DNA of 64,000 nucleotides from Paenochrobactrum gallinarii (GCF_014205685.1 NZ_JACIIU010000003.1:62001-126000), one strand, 5' to 3'. Counted from the stretch's first letter, positions 19,250 through 28,812 are shown. The notes: generated by a model not told the origin, from the sequence alone. Translations and numbers: made by a program.

Positions 19250-20534
19250 TATTGATCTCTGCACTTTTAAGCCGGAACAACCGCCGCCATGTGCTCGCAG
19301 GCGGATTGACCAGCGCACTTAACGCACGCGCATAATCAAGCACCAGCCCCGGTGTCCATGCCATTGTTTCAGCCCGCTGACGCATTAAACCTGCTGCCCA
19401 TAACTCCGGATAGGATATAGCACCAAGTACTGACAAAAGCGGCCAGCGACGCTCACGAAAACCACCTTCAAAAGCTGCATCCAGCGCGTGTGCCACAGAT
19501 GAAGAGCAATTACGATTGGTCAGATTATAGGTTGTATCCTGACTATAACGCTTCCAATAGCTGCGCAGTTTTTGCACATCAGCACCGACAAGGCGCACTT
19601 TGACGGTGGATTCACACCAGCCATCCGCCTCTTCACGATAAGAAGATAAAAAGCGTCCCGGCACATCATTATCAACGGTTGCTCGTAAAATCCGGCCAAA
19701 CTCATCCGGTGAGCGGTCGATCTCCACCGCCGGATAATGGCTGATATAAATGTCGGGCTGCATTTCCAAAGCCGCATGACCGGTTGAGATCACCCCTTGC
19801 GCATCCACCGCAGCGATATAGCGGTTGATCGCGCGCTGACGCAACGGCGTGGTGGCATTGCCGGTTGGCGTCCAGACATGCACAATCACCTCACCACGCT
19901 CGGTTTGCGCCGTTTCCTCTTCAAACGCCCCATTAAACAAGCATTGCTCGCCTTTGAACATCGAGGTAATCGATGCCCCCGGTTTCAACCGGCGAATACG
20001 CACAGCAATGCTGATAACGCCCACACTCGCCATCATCATCACCGCACCAACATTGCAACCAACAGTGCCTTCATACCAGGTTGGCCATGGCTGCAGCACA
20101 AAGATCGCCAGCACAATTTCAACCAGACCGGCAATGATCCCCGTTCTCCAGCGCGCATAACGCACCACAATGGCACTGCCAATGCGCACACCACCATCGA
20201 TAAGAAAGCTGATACCGAAGATCATCGCCAGAATGAAATTGGTGGCGTAAGACGACATCAAAATCAGAATGGCAATGATAAATAACAAAATACCCTGAAA
20301 GAGCCGCATCTGCTTGGCGGTGCCGTAACTGCCAAAAGCCGCAATGACACTCACCACCGCCTCTGGCAGCAAGAAATAACCAAAGGCATAAGACGGTATC
20401 AATGTATGTCCATCAATCGCATCAATAAAAATGGCAAGACCGGCGATAAACCAGATCAGGCCAATCGCAAAAAGCTTTTTCCAATGATGCTGGATGATGT
20501 CCCGCCCCAGTAAAAGCAGCATAATTCTTATCAC
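19245..20534 (-). CDS. HdeD-like (DUF308) membrane protein with extra C-terminal domain
   Basis: A 429-residue protein in two parts. The first 190 residues hold about six hydrophobic segments typical of the HdeD/DUF308 acid-resistance family (for example LFAIGLIWFIAGLAIFIDA). Residues 215-429 are soluble and contain VISTGHAALEMQPDIYISHYP and NRNCSSSVAHALDAAFEG. The Cys and His in these stretches look like a papain/NlpC-type catalytic pair, but this is a guess. The gene overlaps the upstream MFS gene by 4 bp. Function is unknown; a membrane-anchored cysteine hydrolase is one possibility. Confidence 0.7.
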   Translation of the reverse strand: MIRIMLLLLGRDIIQHHWKKLFAIGLIWFIAGLAIFIDAIDGHTLIPSYAFGYFLLPEAVVSVIAAFGSYGTAKQMRLFQGILLFIIAILILMSSYATNFILAMIFGISFLIDGGVRIGSAIVVRYARWRTGIIAGLVEIVLAIFVLQPWPTWYEGTVGCNVGAVMMMASVGVISIAVRIRRLKPGASITSMFKGEQCLFNGAFEEETAQTERGEVIVHVWTPTGNATTPLRQRAINRYIAAVDAQGVISTGHAALEMQPDIYISHYPAVEIDRSPDEFGRILRATVDNDVPGRFLSSYREEADGWCESTVKVRLVGADVQKLRSYWKRYSQDTTYNLTNRNCSSSVAHALDAAFEGGFRERRWPLLSVLGAISYPELWAAGLMRQRAETMAWTPGLVLDYARALSALVNPPASTWRRLFRLKSAEINK

Positions 20535-21736
20535 GATGTAGCCTCATCCATAGTCTTTTCAAAGCGACCAATGAAAAAAATAAACCCGAGAAATACCGCA
20601 CAGGCCATGCCGACAAAAATCGGCAGACCATGAGCAGTCATATCCATTGAAAGACCAGCAAGGGTTGGCCCGAACAGTGCGCCGGCACCCCAAAACAGAC
20701 CCATTGCCGCATAAATACCGACCAGATCGGTACCGCGGAATTTGCTGCCGATAATGGCGAGCATAGTGGTGTAAATTCCAACAAATACCCCGCCCCAGAT
20801 AAACAGTGCCGGATAAGCAATCCAACCGGATTGCAAAATGAATGGCCAGAAGAACGCACCGGCAATCGACAGAACACTTAAAATCACCATCAGTCGGAAG
20901 CGATCCATTTTATCGCAAATCCAGCCGATCGGCAGTTGCAACAATATGGCTCCCACCATCAAAATGGTAATCAGATGCGTGCCGCCCTGCTCGCTCCAAC
21001 CAAGACGCACCGCATAAAGAGACAAGAAAGACAAACCAGCCGTTTCAATGCCGGCGTTCAGGCCTGTCGTGCCCATTGCAATAGGTGCGGCACGCATATA
21101 GCGAAGCAAATTCAGATTATGTGTTTGCTGCATCGCCGGTGCCTGAACACCACGATAACAGATAAAAATCAGTGCCAGCAGCGCAATCACGCTACCGATA
21201 AAAAACGGCAGCACACCCTCATAACCGGTAAAAGAAAGGATCAGCGGCCCGCCGGCAAAACCAAGCGATAAAAAAGCTGTATAAGCGGCCATGATGCGTC
21301 CGCGCGTTGCATCTGTGCTCAATTCGCTGGCCCATGTCTCGGTCAGCACAAATAGAATTTCGGCGGCAATACCAAGACCAAAACGCAACGGAAACCACAG
21401 CCAAAAGCTTGGCATAGCCGGAAAAAGCGCCAATAAGACAGCAGTCATAATCAGTGCAAGGATAATGAGCCTGCGCGTGCCATAACGGCTTGCCCAGCGC
21501 GGCAACATGGGCGCCACACACAACACCCCAAGCGCGTGCATGGCGGCATTGATGCCGATGATCGTTTCGGTCACGCCCTGCTCTGTCAGCGCTAATGCAA
21601 CAAGTGGCGCTGTCAGACTATAAGTTAAGCCAAAAACCGATGCAGTGCCGATAACAACTGCCAGTGACAGCAGCAGACGGGCACGGGATACTTCAAACGC
21701 AGGCCTTAACGACCCGTCATGGTTGGTATCACTCAA
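20531..21736 (-). CDS. MFS transporter, substrate unknown
   Basis: A 401-residue major facilitator with 12 predicted membrane segments, of the YcaD/TetA-like type (YSLTAPLVALALTEQGVTETIIG near the N-terminus, RYGTRRLIILALI after segment 2). Such proteins export drugs or move small metabolites; no substrate can be assigned. It is translationally coupled to the HdeD-like gene downstream by a 4-bp overlap, so the two probably act together. A hydrophilic 15-residue leader precedes segment 1. Confidence 0.85.
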   Translation of the reverse strand: MSDTNHDGSLRPAFEVSRARLLLSLAVVIGTASVFGLTYSLTAPLVALALTEQGVTETIIGINAAMHALGVLCVAPMLPRWASRYGTRRLIILALIMTAVLLALFPAMPSFWLWFPLRFGLGIAAEILFVLTETWASELSTDATRGRIMAAYTAFLSLGFAGGPLILSFTGYEGVLPFFIGSVIALLALIFICYRGVQAPAMQQTHNLNLLRYMRAAPIAMGTTGLNAGIETAGLSFLSLYAVRLGWSEQGGTHLITILMVGAILLQLPIGWICDKMDRFRLMVILSVLSIAGAFFWPFILQSGWIAYPALFIWGGVFVGIYTTMLAIIGSKFRGTDLVGIYAAMGLFWGAGALFGPTLAGLSMDMTAHGLPIFVGMACAVFLGFIFFIGRFEKTMDEATS

Positions 21737-21892
21737 TGAACCTCACTCGGCGGTTATTGAAATGACACCGCCCCCCTCTAACTATATTAAAAACAGCCGT
21801 TCTTTATTCTCTATAGAACTATATAGAAGGCTAATCACCATTAAAAATATAACAAATGGCATAAATTATAGTTAAACAGCAGAGATTCATTC

Positions 21893-21926
21893 AAAAAAAA
21901 TGCCGGAAGATTTTCATCTTCCGGCA
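21893..21926 (-). terminator. Rho-independent terminator after the pseudoazurin gene
   Basis: Perfect 10-bp stem TGCCGGAAGA / TCTTCCGGCA with a 6-nt loop. Read on the minus strand it is followed by eight T residues, 24 bp after the pseudoazurin stop. Confidence 0.9.
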
Positions 21927-21949
21927 CTGTTTTTACGAAACCGTAAAAA

Positions 21950-22396
21950 TTACTTAGCAGCAGCCTGTTCAAGCAATGGCAGCATGCGTTCTTTTGCCTT
22001 TGGTGGCATTTTTGCATTTGGAGCAGTATCAATGTTGCTCAGGTCATCGCCAACAACGACGAGTGCAACCATGCCCATTGCAAAGTGTGGCAGGCACTTA
22101 ACGCCGTAAACACCTTCTTTGTCGAAAGTAACTTTTACTTCCTTGTTGATCTTGCCTTTAAAGGTGGTGCCACCTTCTGGCATCATATCCTTCATGCTTT
22201 CCGCATTGTGTGAAGGATCGGTCGGTACGAAAGTTACGGTGTCGCCGACAGCAATTTTGGTGAGCGCTGGTTCAAAAACCATATCGCCGCCTTCACCCTT
22301 ATTGAGCATTTTAACTTCAAAATCTGCAGCCAGTGCAGGTGCGGATGCTGCTGCGAAAGCAATCGCAGCTGTAGCGAACAATGTAGAAATTTTCAA
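21950..22396 (-). CDS. Pseudoazurin, periplasmic type-1 blue copper protein
   Basis: A 148-residue protein with a 23-residue signal peptide (cleavage after PALA, before ADFEV). Counting from the mature start, the four copper ligands of pseudoazurin fall exactly at His40, Cys78, His81 and Met86 (SHNAE, VKCLPHFAMGM). It is a soluble electron carrier, usually donor to copper nitrite reductase or nitrous oxide reductase. No denitrification gene lies in this window, so its partner is elsewhere. It is monocistronic, with a 260-bp upstream region and a strong terminator. I looked for a palindromic FNR/NnrR box upstream and saw none that is convincing. Confidence 0.93.
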   Translation of the reverse strand: MKISTLFATAAIAFAAASAPALAADFEVKMLNKGEGGDMVFEPALTKIAVGDTVTFVPTDPSHNAESMKDMMPEGGTTFKGKINKEVKVTFDKEGVYGVKCLPHFAMGMVALVVVGDDLSNIDTAPNAKMPPKAKERMLPLLEQAAAK

Positions 22397-22660
22397 TTTT
22401 CTGCTCCAAATTCGGAACTAGTAAGAAACTTACTTAGCTTCATTTGACAAAAATGGTTTCAACCGCACAATCCGGGGGAGGTTCGATATGCGGCCCATCT
22501 CTTGGTCAAGTAGGTAAATGGTTTAAGAAAGTCAATAAATTCTGCAAAAACTTTACCAATATACATAAAAATATAAGTAAATTTGATCTTTAAAAGTCCT
22601 GTTTTTGCGCAAAAAGGACTATATTCTCATAACAAAAAAGTGAACCATTGTAACAATGTT

Positions 22661-23545
22661 TCAGAGGTGTTTCTTAGCGCGACGCTCCCAGACAGAAGTT
22701 AATTGTAATGAACCCAATACAATGACGGAGCCGATGATTATTTTGAGTTCCGGTATATCGTCAAAAAATACATAGCCGGTTATCGCCATCACCACGATGG
22801 AAAGATAGCTGACCGGTGCAAGCACACTGGCGTCGGCCAGACGATAGGCACGCAAAAAGCAATATTGCCCCGCTTGTGCCAGCAAACCAATGCCGATCAA
22901 TGGTATCCAATCAACTGTTTTAACCGGCTGCCAAGTGATAACGGCCGGTATAGCGGTCAGCACCACCAGCCCCACCGTATAAAACACCATCATCACTGTA
23001 GTGCTTTCATCGCGCAATTGGCGCGTCTGAATAGTCGCCAGTGATCCGAAAACCACATTGACAGCAATCGCCACCAGGCCGACGCTCCAGACAAAGCCAC
23101 CGCTTGGATTAAGCATAATCAACACGCCGCCAAAGGCGATGCCAGCACCAATCCACTGAATACGGCTGACCTTTTCTGACAACATTACCACCGCCATCAG
23201 CATGGTGACCAGCGGCCTTGAAAAGCTCAGGGCATTGACGACCACCAGCGGCATCAAGGCATAGGCAAAAAACTGACTTGTCAGTGCTACAGCATTGCAG
23301 ACAATGCGGGTTAAGTTGCGCCACGGGTGGCGAATATGCAGCATCTGGTGCCGCTCACGCCAAATGAGCGGCAAAATAAAAATCAACCCGATCAACGCAC
23401 GGATAAAAACAAGCTGAAACGCCGGGTAAGAGACCCCTTGCGCCTTCACCAATGCCGACATGGCACCGGCAACCAGCATCATATCGGCAAGAGACCAAAT
23501 AATGGCCTCTCCGGTCGAGCCCTTGCCGGATGACGCGTTTTTCAC
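22661..23545 (-). CDS. EamA/DMT-superfamily transporter
   Basis: A protein of about 294 residues with ten hydrophobic segments in two EamA repeats (IIWSLADMMLVAGAMSALVKA near the start; the second repeat begins near WSVGLVAIAVNVVFG). It resembles RhaT/YdcZ-like and S-adenosylmethionine-uptake-like permeases; substrate unknown. The open frame extends to 23683 but would overlap the upstream PIG-L gene by 116 bp. I therefore place the start at a GTG at 23545, 22 bp after the PIG-L stop. That start is uncertain. Position in the ROK-PIG-L operon suggests it moves a compound or product of that pathway. Confidence 0.75.
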   Translation of the reverse strand: MKNASSGKGSTGEAIIWSLADMMLVAGAMSALVKAQGVSYPAFQLVFIRALIGLIFILPLIWRERHQMLHIRHPWRNLTRIVCNAVALTSQFFAYALMPLVVVNALSFSRPLVTMLMAVVMLSEKVSRIQWIGAGIAFGGVLIMLNPSGGFVWSVGLVAIAVNVVFGSLATIQTRQLRDESTTVMMVFYTVGLVVLTAIPAVITWQPVKTVDWIPLIGIGLLAQAGQYCFLRAYRLADASVLAPVSYLSIVVMAITGYVFFDDIPELKIIIGSVIVLGSLQLTSVWERRAKKHL

Positions 23546-23567
23546 GCTTGTTTTATCCGATGCTGTA

Positions 23568-25979
23568 TCAGGCCGGTTGAACAAGATTAGCCACCAGTCG
23601 GAAAACGCCCGGCACCAATTTGTCGAGCTGATGATGCAAAACAAGACTTGTATGCGTATGGCGACCCTGACCGATTTCTGCACTCAGCAATGCGCCAAAC
23701 AATGGCTGTTCATTGGCATCATGCATCGATAAGAGCGGCACATAGGCATCATCCCAACCAGAGATGAAATAGAGCCCGCGTTCTTTATCCCAACCGTCAA
23801 AATCACTCATGTCAATATGGTTCGGCCCTTTAAGCAGTTTATGCTCAGGTTGCAGGATCGTTACATCAGAGGCCGGATCGGTTACGCGCCAGCGTAAAGA
23901 AGGCGTGCCGATATTCAGGCGCAACGGTGGCGTTGTCTCCGGCACCCAGCCATCGGACGGGCGATGATAAAGGCTCACCAAATGCCCGCCTTTATGCACA
24001 AAATCATGCAATTTAGCAGTGGCCGCGGCCAGATCTTTACGCAGACCAAAAGCAAAAATACCAACGACAATGGTAGTAAATTGCGACAAATCACCAGCAA
24101 AATGCTTCTCGGTCAGCATAGTGACGTCAAGCCCCATGCGTGAGAGCCACAGACCCACGCGATCCGCTCCACCGCCGGCATAACCGATTTTAGCGCCCTT
24201 TGGCAGTGTCAGATCGAGCGCCAGCACCTGCAACAATTCCGGCTCGCGATAACTCAGCGCACCAATATGAGGATAGCTGATATGATCCACTTTAAACGCT
24301 TCGCGTCCATCAATCTGCGGCGTGAAACGCAGCAAACCCTGTTCAGGCTTTTCAGGACGCGTTAAAGTCACTTGCGCTCCGTCCTGGCTGACGCTCCAAT
24401 TTTCAGGCGCAATAAAACGAACAGGAGCTTGCGCACCATTGATGCTCATATATGTCGTCAGATTTTCGGTGCTTTTATCTTGCAGCGGCAAAATAAAAGC
24501 AGGCGGATCAAGGGTCAGCGAACTTGCCGGAAGCACGGCAAATGGTTCTTCGAGATCAAATTGTGCGCTGGCCTGATAGCCGGAAAAATCCGCAGTCAAA
24601 ACGATATGTGCCTGACCATTTCCTTGCAGAGATGTCCAGTCCGGCTCAAAAACAGGTGAATATTCGGCCTCTGTCTCGGCAATAATATCAAAATTAAAAT
24701 GCCTGCCATTTTGTTCGGTGGCAATCACCCCAACACAGACGGGGAAAATCGCCTCGACCCGCACTTTATAGCGGCGATACTCATCACTGAGGCTAACCTT
24801 CAACCCGGTAGCTTGCCCAGGCATTAAGGTACGCGAGGTTAAAGCGGCATTTTCAAACAGATTTGCTGCCTCAAAAAGCGCATGATGAATTTGCGTCAGC
24901 TTTTTGCTCAGACGATGTTCGTGCAGTTTCAGGAAATCTGCTGAAGCATGTTCACGCGCAATTTCAATGGCTTTTGCCGCTTCAACCAGACAAGCCATAA
25001 TCGCACCGCGATCAGGAAAGGCTGAAATCCCATGATCCAGCGCATCCTGCGCATCACGCAAGCTACTGACAGCCTTGGCAGAAAGCCCCGAAAATGCCGC
25101 CAACTGTTCCAAATTAGCCGGCAAACCATCCAGCACGGATGTTTCACTGCGCGTTTTAACGCTGTTAAGCAACAGATGCAGCGGCCATTCTGTTTTCGGA
25201 TTTTCCGGCCAATAGCCCATGCCCTGACTGGCGTGATAATAACGTGACCATTCGCCGATACGGTCATAATCAGCACCTGTTGCCACATCACGGCCTTCCG
25301 CACGCACGGTTACAGTGGCAGATGGCGGCGGCACTTCATCATCATAATAACCATTGCTGCCACCAGTCCATGCAGGCAGATAATATTTACCCACCTGCCA
25401 AACGCTCAGGCCTTCATCAAAATGCTCCGGATAGGCTTTCGGGTCGGCTGCTAAATGAATCGCTTTTTCAGCTGCGCGTGTCATCGCACGGTGATGGCCG
25501 TGCTGTCCCGGCACATCCAGAAAAGTCGGAATAACAATATCAGGACGATCAGTGCGGTAGGCGCGAACCAAGCGCTCTATAGTGCGATCTTCGCCCCAAT
25601 GTAAGAAAGTGCCATCGCCATCTTTGGAAAAACCGAAATCATGCACCGGATCCTGCGGGCCATGACCAAGCCATGTCACATCGCTGTCTATGGCACGGGC
25701 GGCTTCTTCCAATTCGCGGCTGCGCACAGCGCCCAAGGCACCGCTGCGTTCAGGCCCCAGCACATTTTGCCCGCCTTCGCCGCGGGTGGAACAGCCGATA
25801 ATCACCCGCATGCCTAAAGCAAAACGGAAATAAGCCAGCATACCGCTCTGCTCATCATCAGGATGCGCGCCGGTGTTCATCATAGTGACAGTTGATTGCA
25901 AACGGCTAAGGCTGCGATGCAGGCGCACCAATGCCGGTGCTGCCATCTGCTTTTCAATTTTTTGACGTGCCGTAAGCAT
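23568..25979 (-). CDS. Large PIG-L family deacetylase, multidomain
   Basis: An 803-residue protein. The N-terminal 250 residues form a PIG-L/LmbE zinc deacetylase with the AHPDDEQ motif (His39, Asp41, Asp42) and HGHH near residues 160-163. These are the metal and catalytic elements of GlcNAc-PI, MshB and BshB deacetylases. No signal peptide is seen, so it is probably cytoplasmic. Residues 380-530 look beta-rich. Residues 590-800 resemble a ThuA/glutamine-amidotransferase-like fold (TTIVVGIFAFGLRKDL, FVHKGGHLVSLYHRP). Family members usually have 230-300 residues, so this is three times longer. It lies 24 bp after a ROK regulator and is divergent from a sugar ABC operon. The substrate is probably an N-acylated amino sugar compound, by inference. 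Confidence 0.82.
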   Translation of the reverse strand: MLTARQKIEKQMAAPALVRLHRSLSRLQSTVTMMNTGAHPDDEQSGMLAYFRFALGMRVIIGCSTRGEGGQNVLGPERSGALGAVRSRELEEAARAIDSDVTWLGHGPQDPVHDFGFSKDGDGTFLHWGEDRTIERLVRAYRTDRPDIVIPTFLDVPGQHGHHRAMTRAAEKAIHLAADPKAYPEHFDEGLSVWQVGKYYLPAWTGGSNGYYDDEVPPPSATVTVRAEGRDVATGADYDRIGEWSRYYHASQGMGYWPENPKTEWPLHLLLNSVKTRSETSVLDGLPANLEQLAAFSGLSAKAVSSLRDAQDALDHGISAFPDRGAIMACLVEAAKAIEIAREHASADFLKLHEHRLSKKLTQIHHALFEAANLFENAALTSRTLMPGQATGLKVSLSDEYRRYKVRVEAIFPVCVGVIATEQNGRHFNFDIIAETEAEYSPVFEPDWTSLQGNGQAHIVLTADFSGYQASAQFDLEEPFAVLPASSLTLDPPAFILPLQDKSTENLTTYMSINGAQAPVRFIAPENWSVSQDGAQVTLTRPEKPEQGLLRFTPQIDGREAFKVDHISYPHIGALSYREPELLQVLALDLTLPKGAKIGYAGGGADRVGLWLSRMGLDVTMLTEKHFAGDLSQFTTIVVGIFAFGLRKDLAAATAKLHDFVHKGGHLVSLYHRPSDGWVPETTPPLRLNIGTPSLRWRVTDPASDVTILQPEHKLLKGPNHIDMSDFDGWDKERGLYFISGWDDAYVPLLSMHDANEQPLFGALLSAEIGQGRHTHTSLVLHHQLDKLVPGVFRLVANLVQPA

Positions 25980-26003
25980 GTTTATTCTCCAGATATTGAA
26001 TTT

Positions 26004-27230
26004 TTAAAGATCAGATGCCGTATCAAGCTTCGGCGTCATAACCTCAAATAGCGGCAGGGCAGCAGCGCCCAAAGCCGCGGTAAACTGGCCGGTTGCCCCG
26101 AGAATCACCCGCGGCATCACCCGTTCCTGACGGCTTGCCACCGAAATCGGCAGCGTTCCCATCATGGTCACCAGTTCCTGCAAAATAGAATCCGGCAGCA
26201 TGCCGCTTAAAATCACGGTCTGCGGATCCAGAATATTTTCTATCATCGCGATCATCGGCGCCAGATGCGCTGCCGCCTCATGAAGCCAGTTCATCAGAAC
26301 CGGATTTTTCTCCTCATAGAGTGTTACCAGATCATCAAATTCTGTATTTTCAATGCCGGCCTGATTAAGCGCTTCACGCAATGAATAATGCGAAGCGTAG
26401 CGCTCAAGACAGCCCTGCTGGCCGCATGCACACGGGCGCCCTAATGGCGAAACCACCACATGGCCGATTTCGCCCGCATTGCCGAATGCACCGCGAAACG
26501 GCATGCCATCAACAATCATACCAAGCCCGATACCAGCGCCGAAATAGATCATCGCGAAACTGGAAATACCGTGTCCGGCACCAAAAAGTCGCTCGCCCAC
26601 GGCGGCCGCAGAAGCATCATTTTCAATGATAACTGTCTCGCCGCATGCTTCACTTAAAAAAGCCGCCGCATCAATATCCGCCCAGCCCGGCAATGTTGTC
26701 GGGCCGACCGAGGTCATGCCTTCCACATCAAAAGGCCCTGGCATCACAGCACCAACACCCAGCAAAGGCGCGGTAAAACTCTGTTTTATTTCAGCAATTT
26801 CATTTGCAAACTGTTTGGAAAGTTTTGCAGGGCTGGTGTCTTTCACTGTCGTAATACGACGCAGACGCGGCTGACCGGCAAGATCAAGCACCGTTGTCAC
26901 CAAATGATCAGAGGCCATTTCAATGCCGATCGTCATCGCGCCATCGGGATTAACCGCAAATTGCTTGGGCGGCTGGCCGCGGCCGGCGCGCAGACGTCCC
27001 GTTTGCATCAGCAGATTTTCACTGACCAGCTCATCAACAATATTGGCAATCGCTTGTGCAGTCAGATGCGTCAGACGCGCAATATGCATACGCCCGAGTG
27101 AACCGTGCTGGCGCACGACATCCAGCACCACACGACGATTATGATCGCGAATCCTCTCCGGATTTTTGCCCAAAGTGACCTGATGGGTCGTCTGTTGATC
27201 ATTATCGAGCTGGAAAACCATTCTACTCAC
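26004..27230 (-). CDS. ROK-family transcriptional regulator
   Basis: A 408-residue NagC/Mlc-type regulator. A winged helix-turn-helix lies at about residues 25-85 (IRDHNRRVVLDVVRQHG, GRMHIARLTHLTAQAIAN). The sugar-kinase-like ROK domain follows, with the zinc-binding GHVVVSPLGRPCACGQQGCLE segment near residues 258-278. ROK regulators respond to sugars or sugar phosphates. It is the first gene of a minus-strand operon with the PIG-L deacetylase and EamA transporter, and is divergent from the CUT1 ABC operon. The shared 317-bp intergenic region is its likely target. It is the best candidate sensor of the cluster's substrate. Confidence 0.9.
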   Translation of the reverse strand: MSRMVFQLDNDQQTTHQVTLGKNPERIRDHNRRVVLDVVRQHGSLGRMHIARLTHLTAQAIANIVDELVSENLLMQTGRLRAGRGQPPKQFAVNPDGAMTIGIEMASDHLVTTVLDLAGQPRLRRITTVKDTSPAKLSKQFANEIAEIKQSFTAPLLGVGAVMPGPFDVEGMTSVGPTTLPGWADIDAAAFLSEACGETVIIENDASAAAVGERLFGAGHGISSFAMIYFGAGIGLGMIVDGMPFRGAFGNAGEIGHVVVSPLGRPCACGQQGCLERYASHYSLREALNQAGIENTEFDDLVTLYEEKNPVLMNWLHEAAAHLAPMIAMIENILDPQTVILSGMLPDSILQELVTMMGTLPISVASRQERVMPRVILGATGQFTAALGAAALPLFEVMTPKLDTASDL

Positions 27231-27547
27231 CCTGCTATCCCCTGAAAAAGTGATAGCTCAAATACCTCAAACACAGCAATAGATTAATTCAAGTAAATTA
27301 TCTTATTGACAAAACCATGTTTTATAGGGAACCGTAAGGACTAACACTTTGGTGTTTTCTGTAGCACATTAAATTCCACAAACGAATAAATGTTCTGCGG
27401 AAGAAATAAGTGGCGGAATGGTATATTGTTGATGTTGCGACAGTTGAAGTCCGTTCATTTGTAACACTGGAATGAAGGTTCCGGGCAATTGGTTCAGCAG
27501 CCTCTTCGCAATCGATTAAGCGAGGCGGCGCTTAGGGAGGTTCTAAT
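27231..27547. other. Divergent control region of the ROK/PIG-L and ABC/lyase/kinase operons
   Basis: This 317-bp region has no gene. It must hold both promoters and the ROK operator. A TTGACA hexamer occurs at 27306-27311, without a confident -10 box. A GC-rich imperfect hairpin (GCCTCTTCGC...GCGAGGC) lies just before the GGGAGGT ribosome binding site of the binding-protein gene, so translation may be modulated there. Confidence 0.55.
27343..27356. promoter_or_regulatory. Candidate operator palindrome in the ROK/ABC control region
   Basis: Perfect inverted repeat AACAC-TTTG-GTGTT in the middle of the divergent region. It is the clearest short palindrome seen there. Assignment to the ROK protein is a guess from position. 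Confidence 0.35.
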
Positions 27548-28795
27548 ATGCGTAAACTTATGCTTGCGAGCTTGGTTGCTGGTTTCAGCACAATGGCTTT
27601 TAATGCAGCTCAGGCTGTTGAAATTGAATATTGGCAGTATATTTTCGAAACCCGCGTTAAAGCTATGGACAAGCTGATCGCCAATTTCGAAAAAGCCAAC
27701 CCAGACATCAAGGTCAAACAGACCACATTCCCTTACGATGATTATCAGACCCGCGTTATCGCTGCCAAAATGGCCGGTAAGACCCCTGATGTGATGCAGC
27801 TCTTCTACGGCTGGCTCGACAAATTCGTAGCTGGCGACATTCTGCAGCCGCTGTCTAAGGAAGCATTCCCGCACGATAAAATCGAAAGCGACTTCTTCTC
27901 CATCGTCAGCGCCATGAAGCGCGGTGAAGAATATTACGGTCTGCCGACTGCTGTGCGTTCACTGGCTGTTTTCTACAACAAGAAATTGTTTGAAGAAGCT
28001 GGTCTTGATCCAAACAACCCGCCACAGACACTGGAAGCTTTTGTTGAAGCTGCCAAGAAAACCACCAAGCGCGATGGTGCTGGCAACCTCACAACTGTTG
28101 GTGTGACCATGGATATGGCTGGTCAGGATCACCATTGGTGGCGTGAAGTGCTCGTTCGTCAGTATGGCGGCGTGCCTTACACCGACAATGACCGCAAAGT
28201 AGCCTATGACACCGAAGCCGGTGACAAAGCTCTGAAGTTCTACACAGATCTTCAGCTTGAACATAAAGTCAGTGAACAGAAGTTCATGGACGAAGGTCAG
28301 GCTGCATTCCGCGCCGGTATGGCTGCAATGACCATTGACGGCACCTTCCGTCTGGGTTCATTCCGCACCATCGAAGGTTTTGAATGGGGCGTAACCGAGC
28401 TTCCTGCTAATGCTGAAGGCGTTCGTTCCAACTATGCGAGCTATTTTGCCAATGGTATCGGCTCCACTGTAGAAGGTGAAAAACTCGTTGCGGCACAGAA
28501 GTTCCTCGACTATATTTCTTCACCTGAAGCTATGGAAATCTGGCTGGAAGAAGTAGGCGAACTGCCTGCACGTCGTTCCGCTGCCCAGACCGAAAAGAAC
28601 CTGGCAGATCCGATCTATGGTCCATTCCTTAAAGGTTTGGAATATGCTCACACAACCATGTTTGTTGATGAAGCAGCCCAGCGTCAGACTGCAATCGACA
28701 TGGTCAACCGCGTAGCACTTGAAAAGCAGCCTACCAAAGATTCACTCGCTCAGGCGGCAAAAGCTGAGCAGACTGTAATCGACGACGCACAATAA
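27548..28795 (+). CDS. CUT1 sugar ABC transporter, substrate-binding protein
   Basis: A 415-residue family-1 extracellular solute-binding protein. A signal peptide covers about residues 1-23 (cleavage after AAQA, before VEIEYW). The EIEYWQYIF opening and YGLPTAVRSLAVFYNKKLFEEAGLDP stretch are typical of carbohydrate-binding proteins of the UgpB/MalE type. It captures the substrate in the periplasm. It is the first gene of the plus-strand operon, with a strong GGGAGGT ribosome binding site. An intercistronic hairpin follows, which commonly raises binding-protein level relative to the permeases. The ligand is unknown. Confidence 0.92.
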   Translation: MRKLMLASLVAGFSTMAFNAAQAVEIEYWQYIFETRVKAMDKLIANFEKANPDIKVKQTTFPYDDYQTRVIAAKMAGKTPDVMQLFYGWLDKFVAGDILQPLSKEAFPHDKIESDFFSIVSAMKRGEEYYGLPTAVRSLAVFYNKKLFEEAGLDPNNPPQTLEAFVEAAKKTTKRDGAGNLTTVGVTMDMAGQDHHWWREVLVRQYGGVPYTDNDRKVAYDTEAGDKALKFYTDLQLEHKVSEQKFMDEGQAAFRAGMAAMTIDGTFRLGSFRTIEGFEWGVTELPANAEGVRSNYASYFANGIGSTVEGEKLVAAQKFLDYISSPEAMEIWLEEVGELPARRSAAQTEKNLADPIYGPFLKGLEYAHTTMFVDEAAQRQTAIDMVNRVALEKQPTKDSLAQAAKAEQTVIDDAQ

Positions 28796-28812
28796 GACTG
28801 CAAAAATAAAAA

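Noticed and set aside
22440-22520. FNR/NnrR-type palindrome upstream of pseudoazurin
   Set aside because: TTGACA...TTTCAA and CTTGGTCAAG were examined, but spacing and symmetry do not fit TTGAT-N4-ATCAA or related boxes.
23546-23683. Longer N-terminus of the EamA transporter
   Set aside because: It would overlap the PIG-L coding sequence by over 100 bp and the added residues do not resemble a transporter start.
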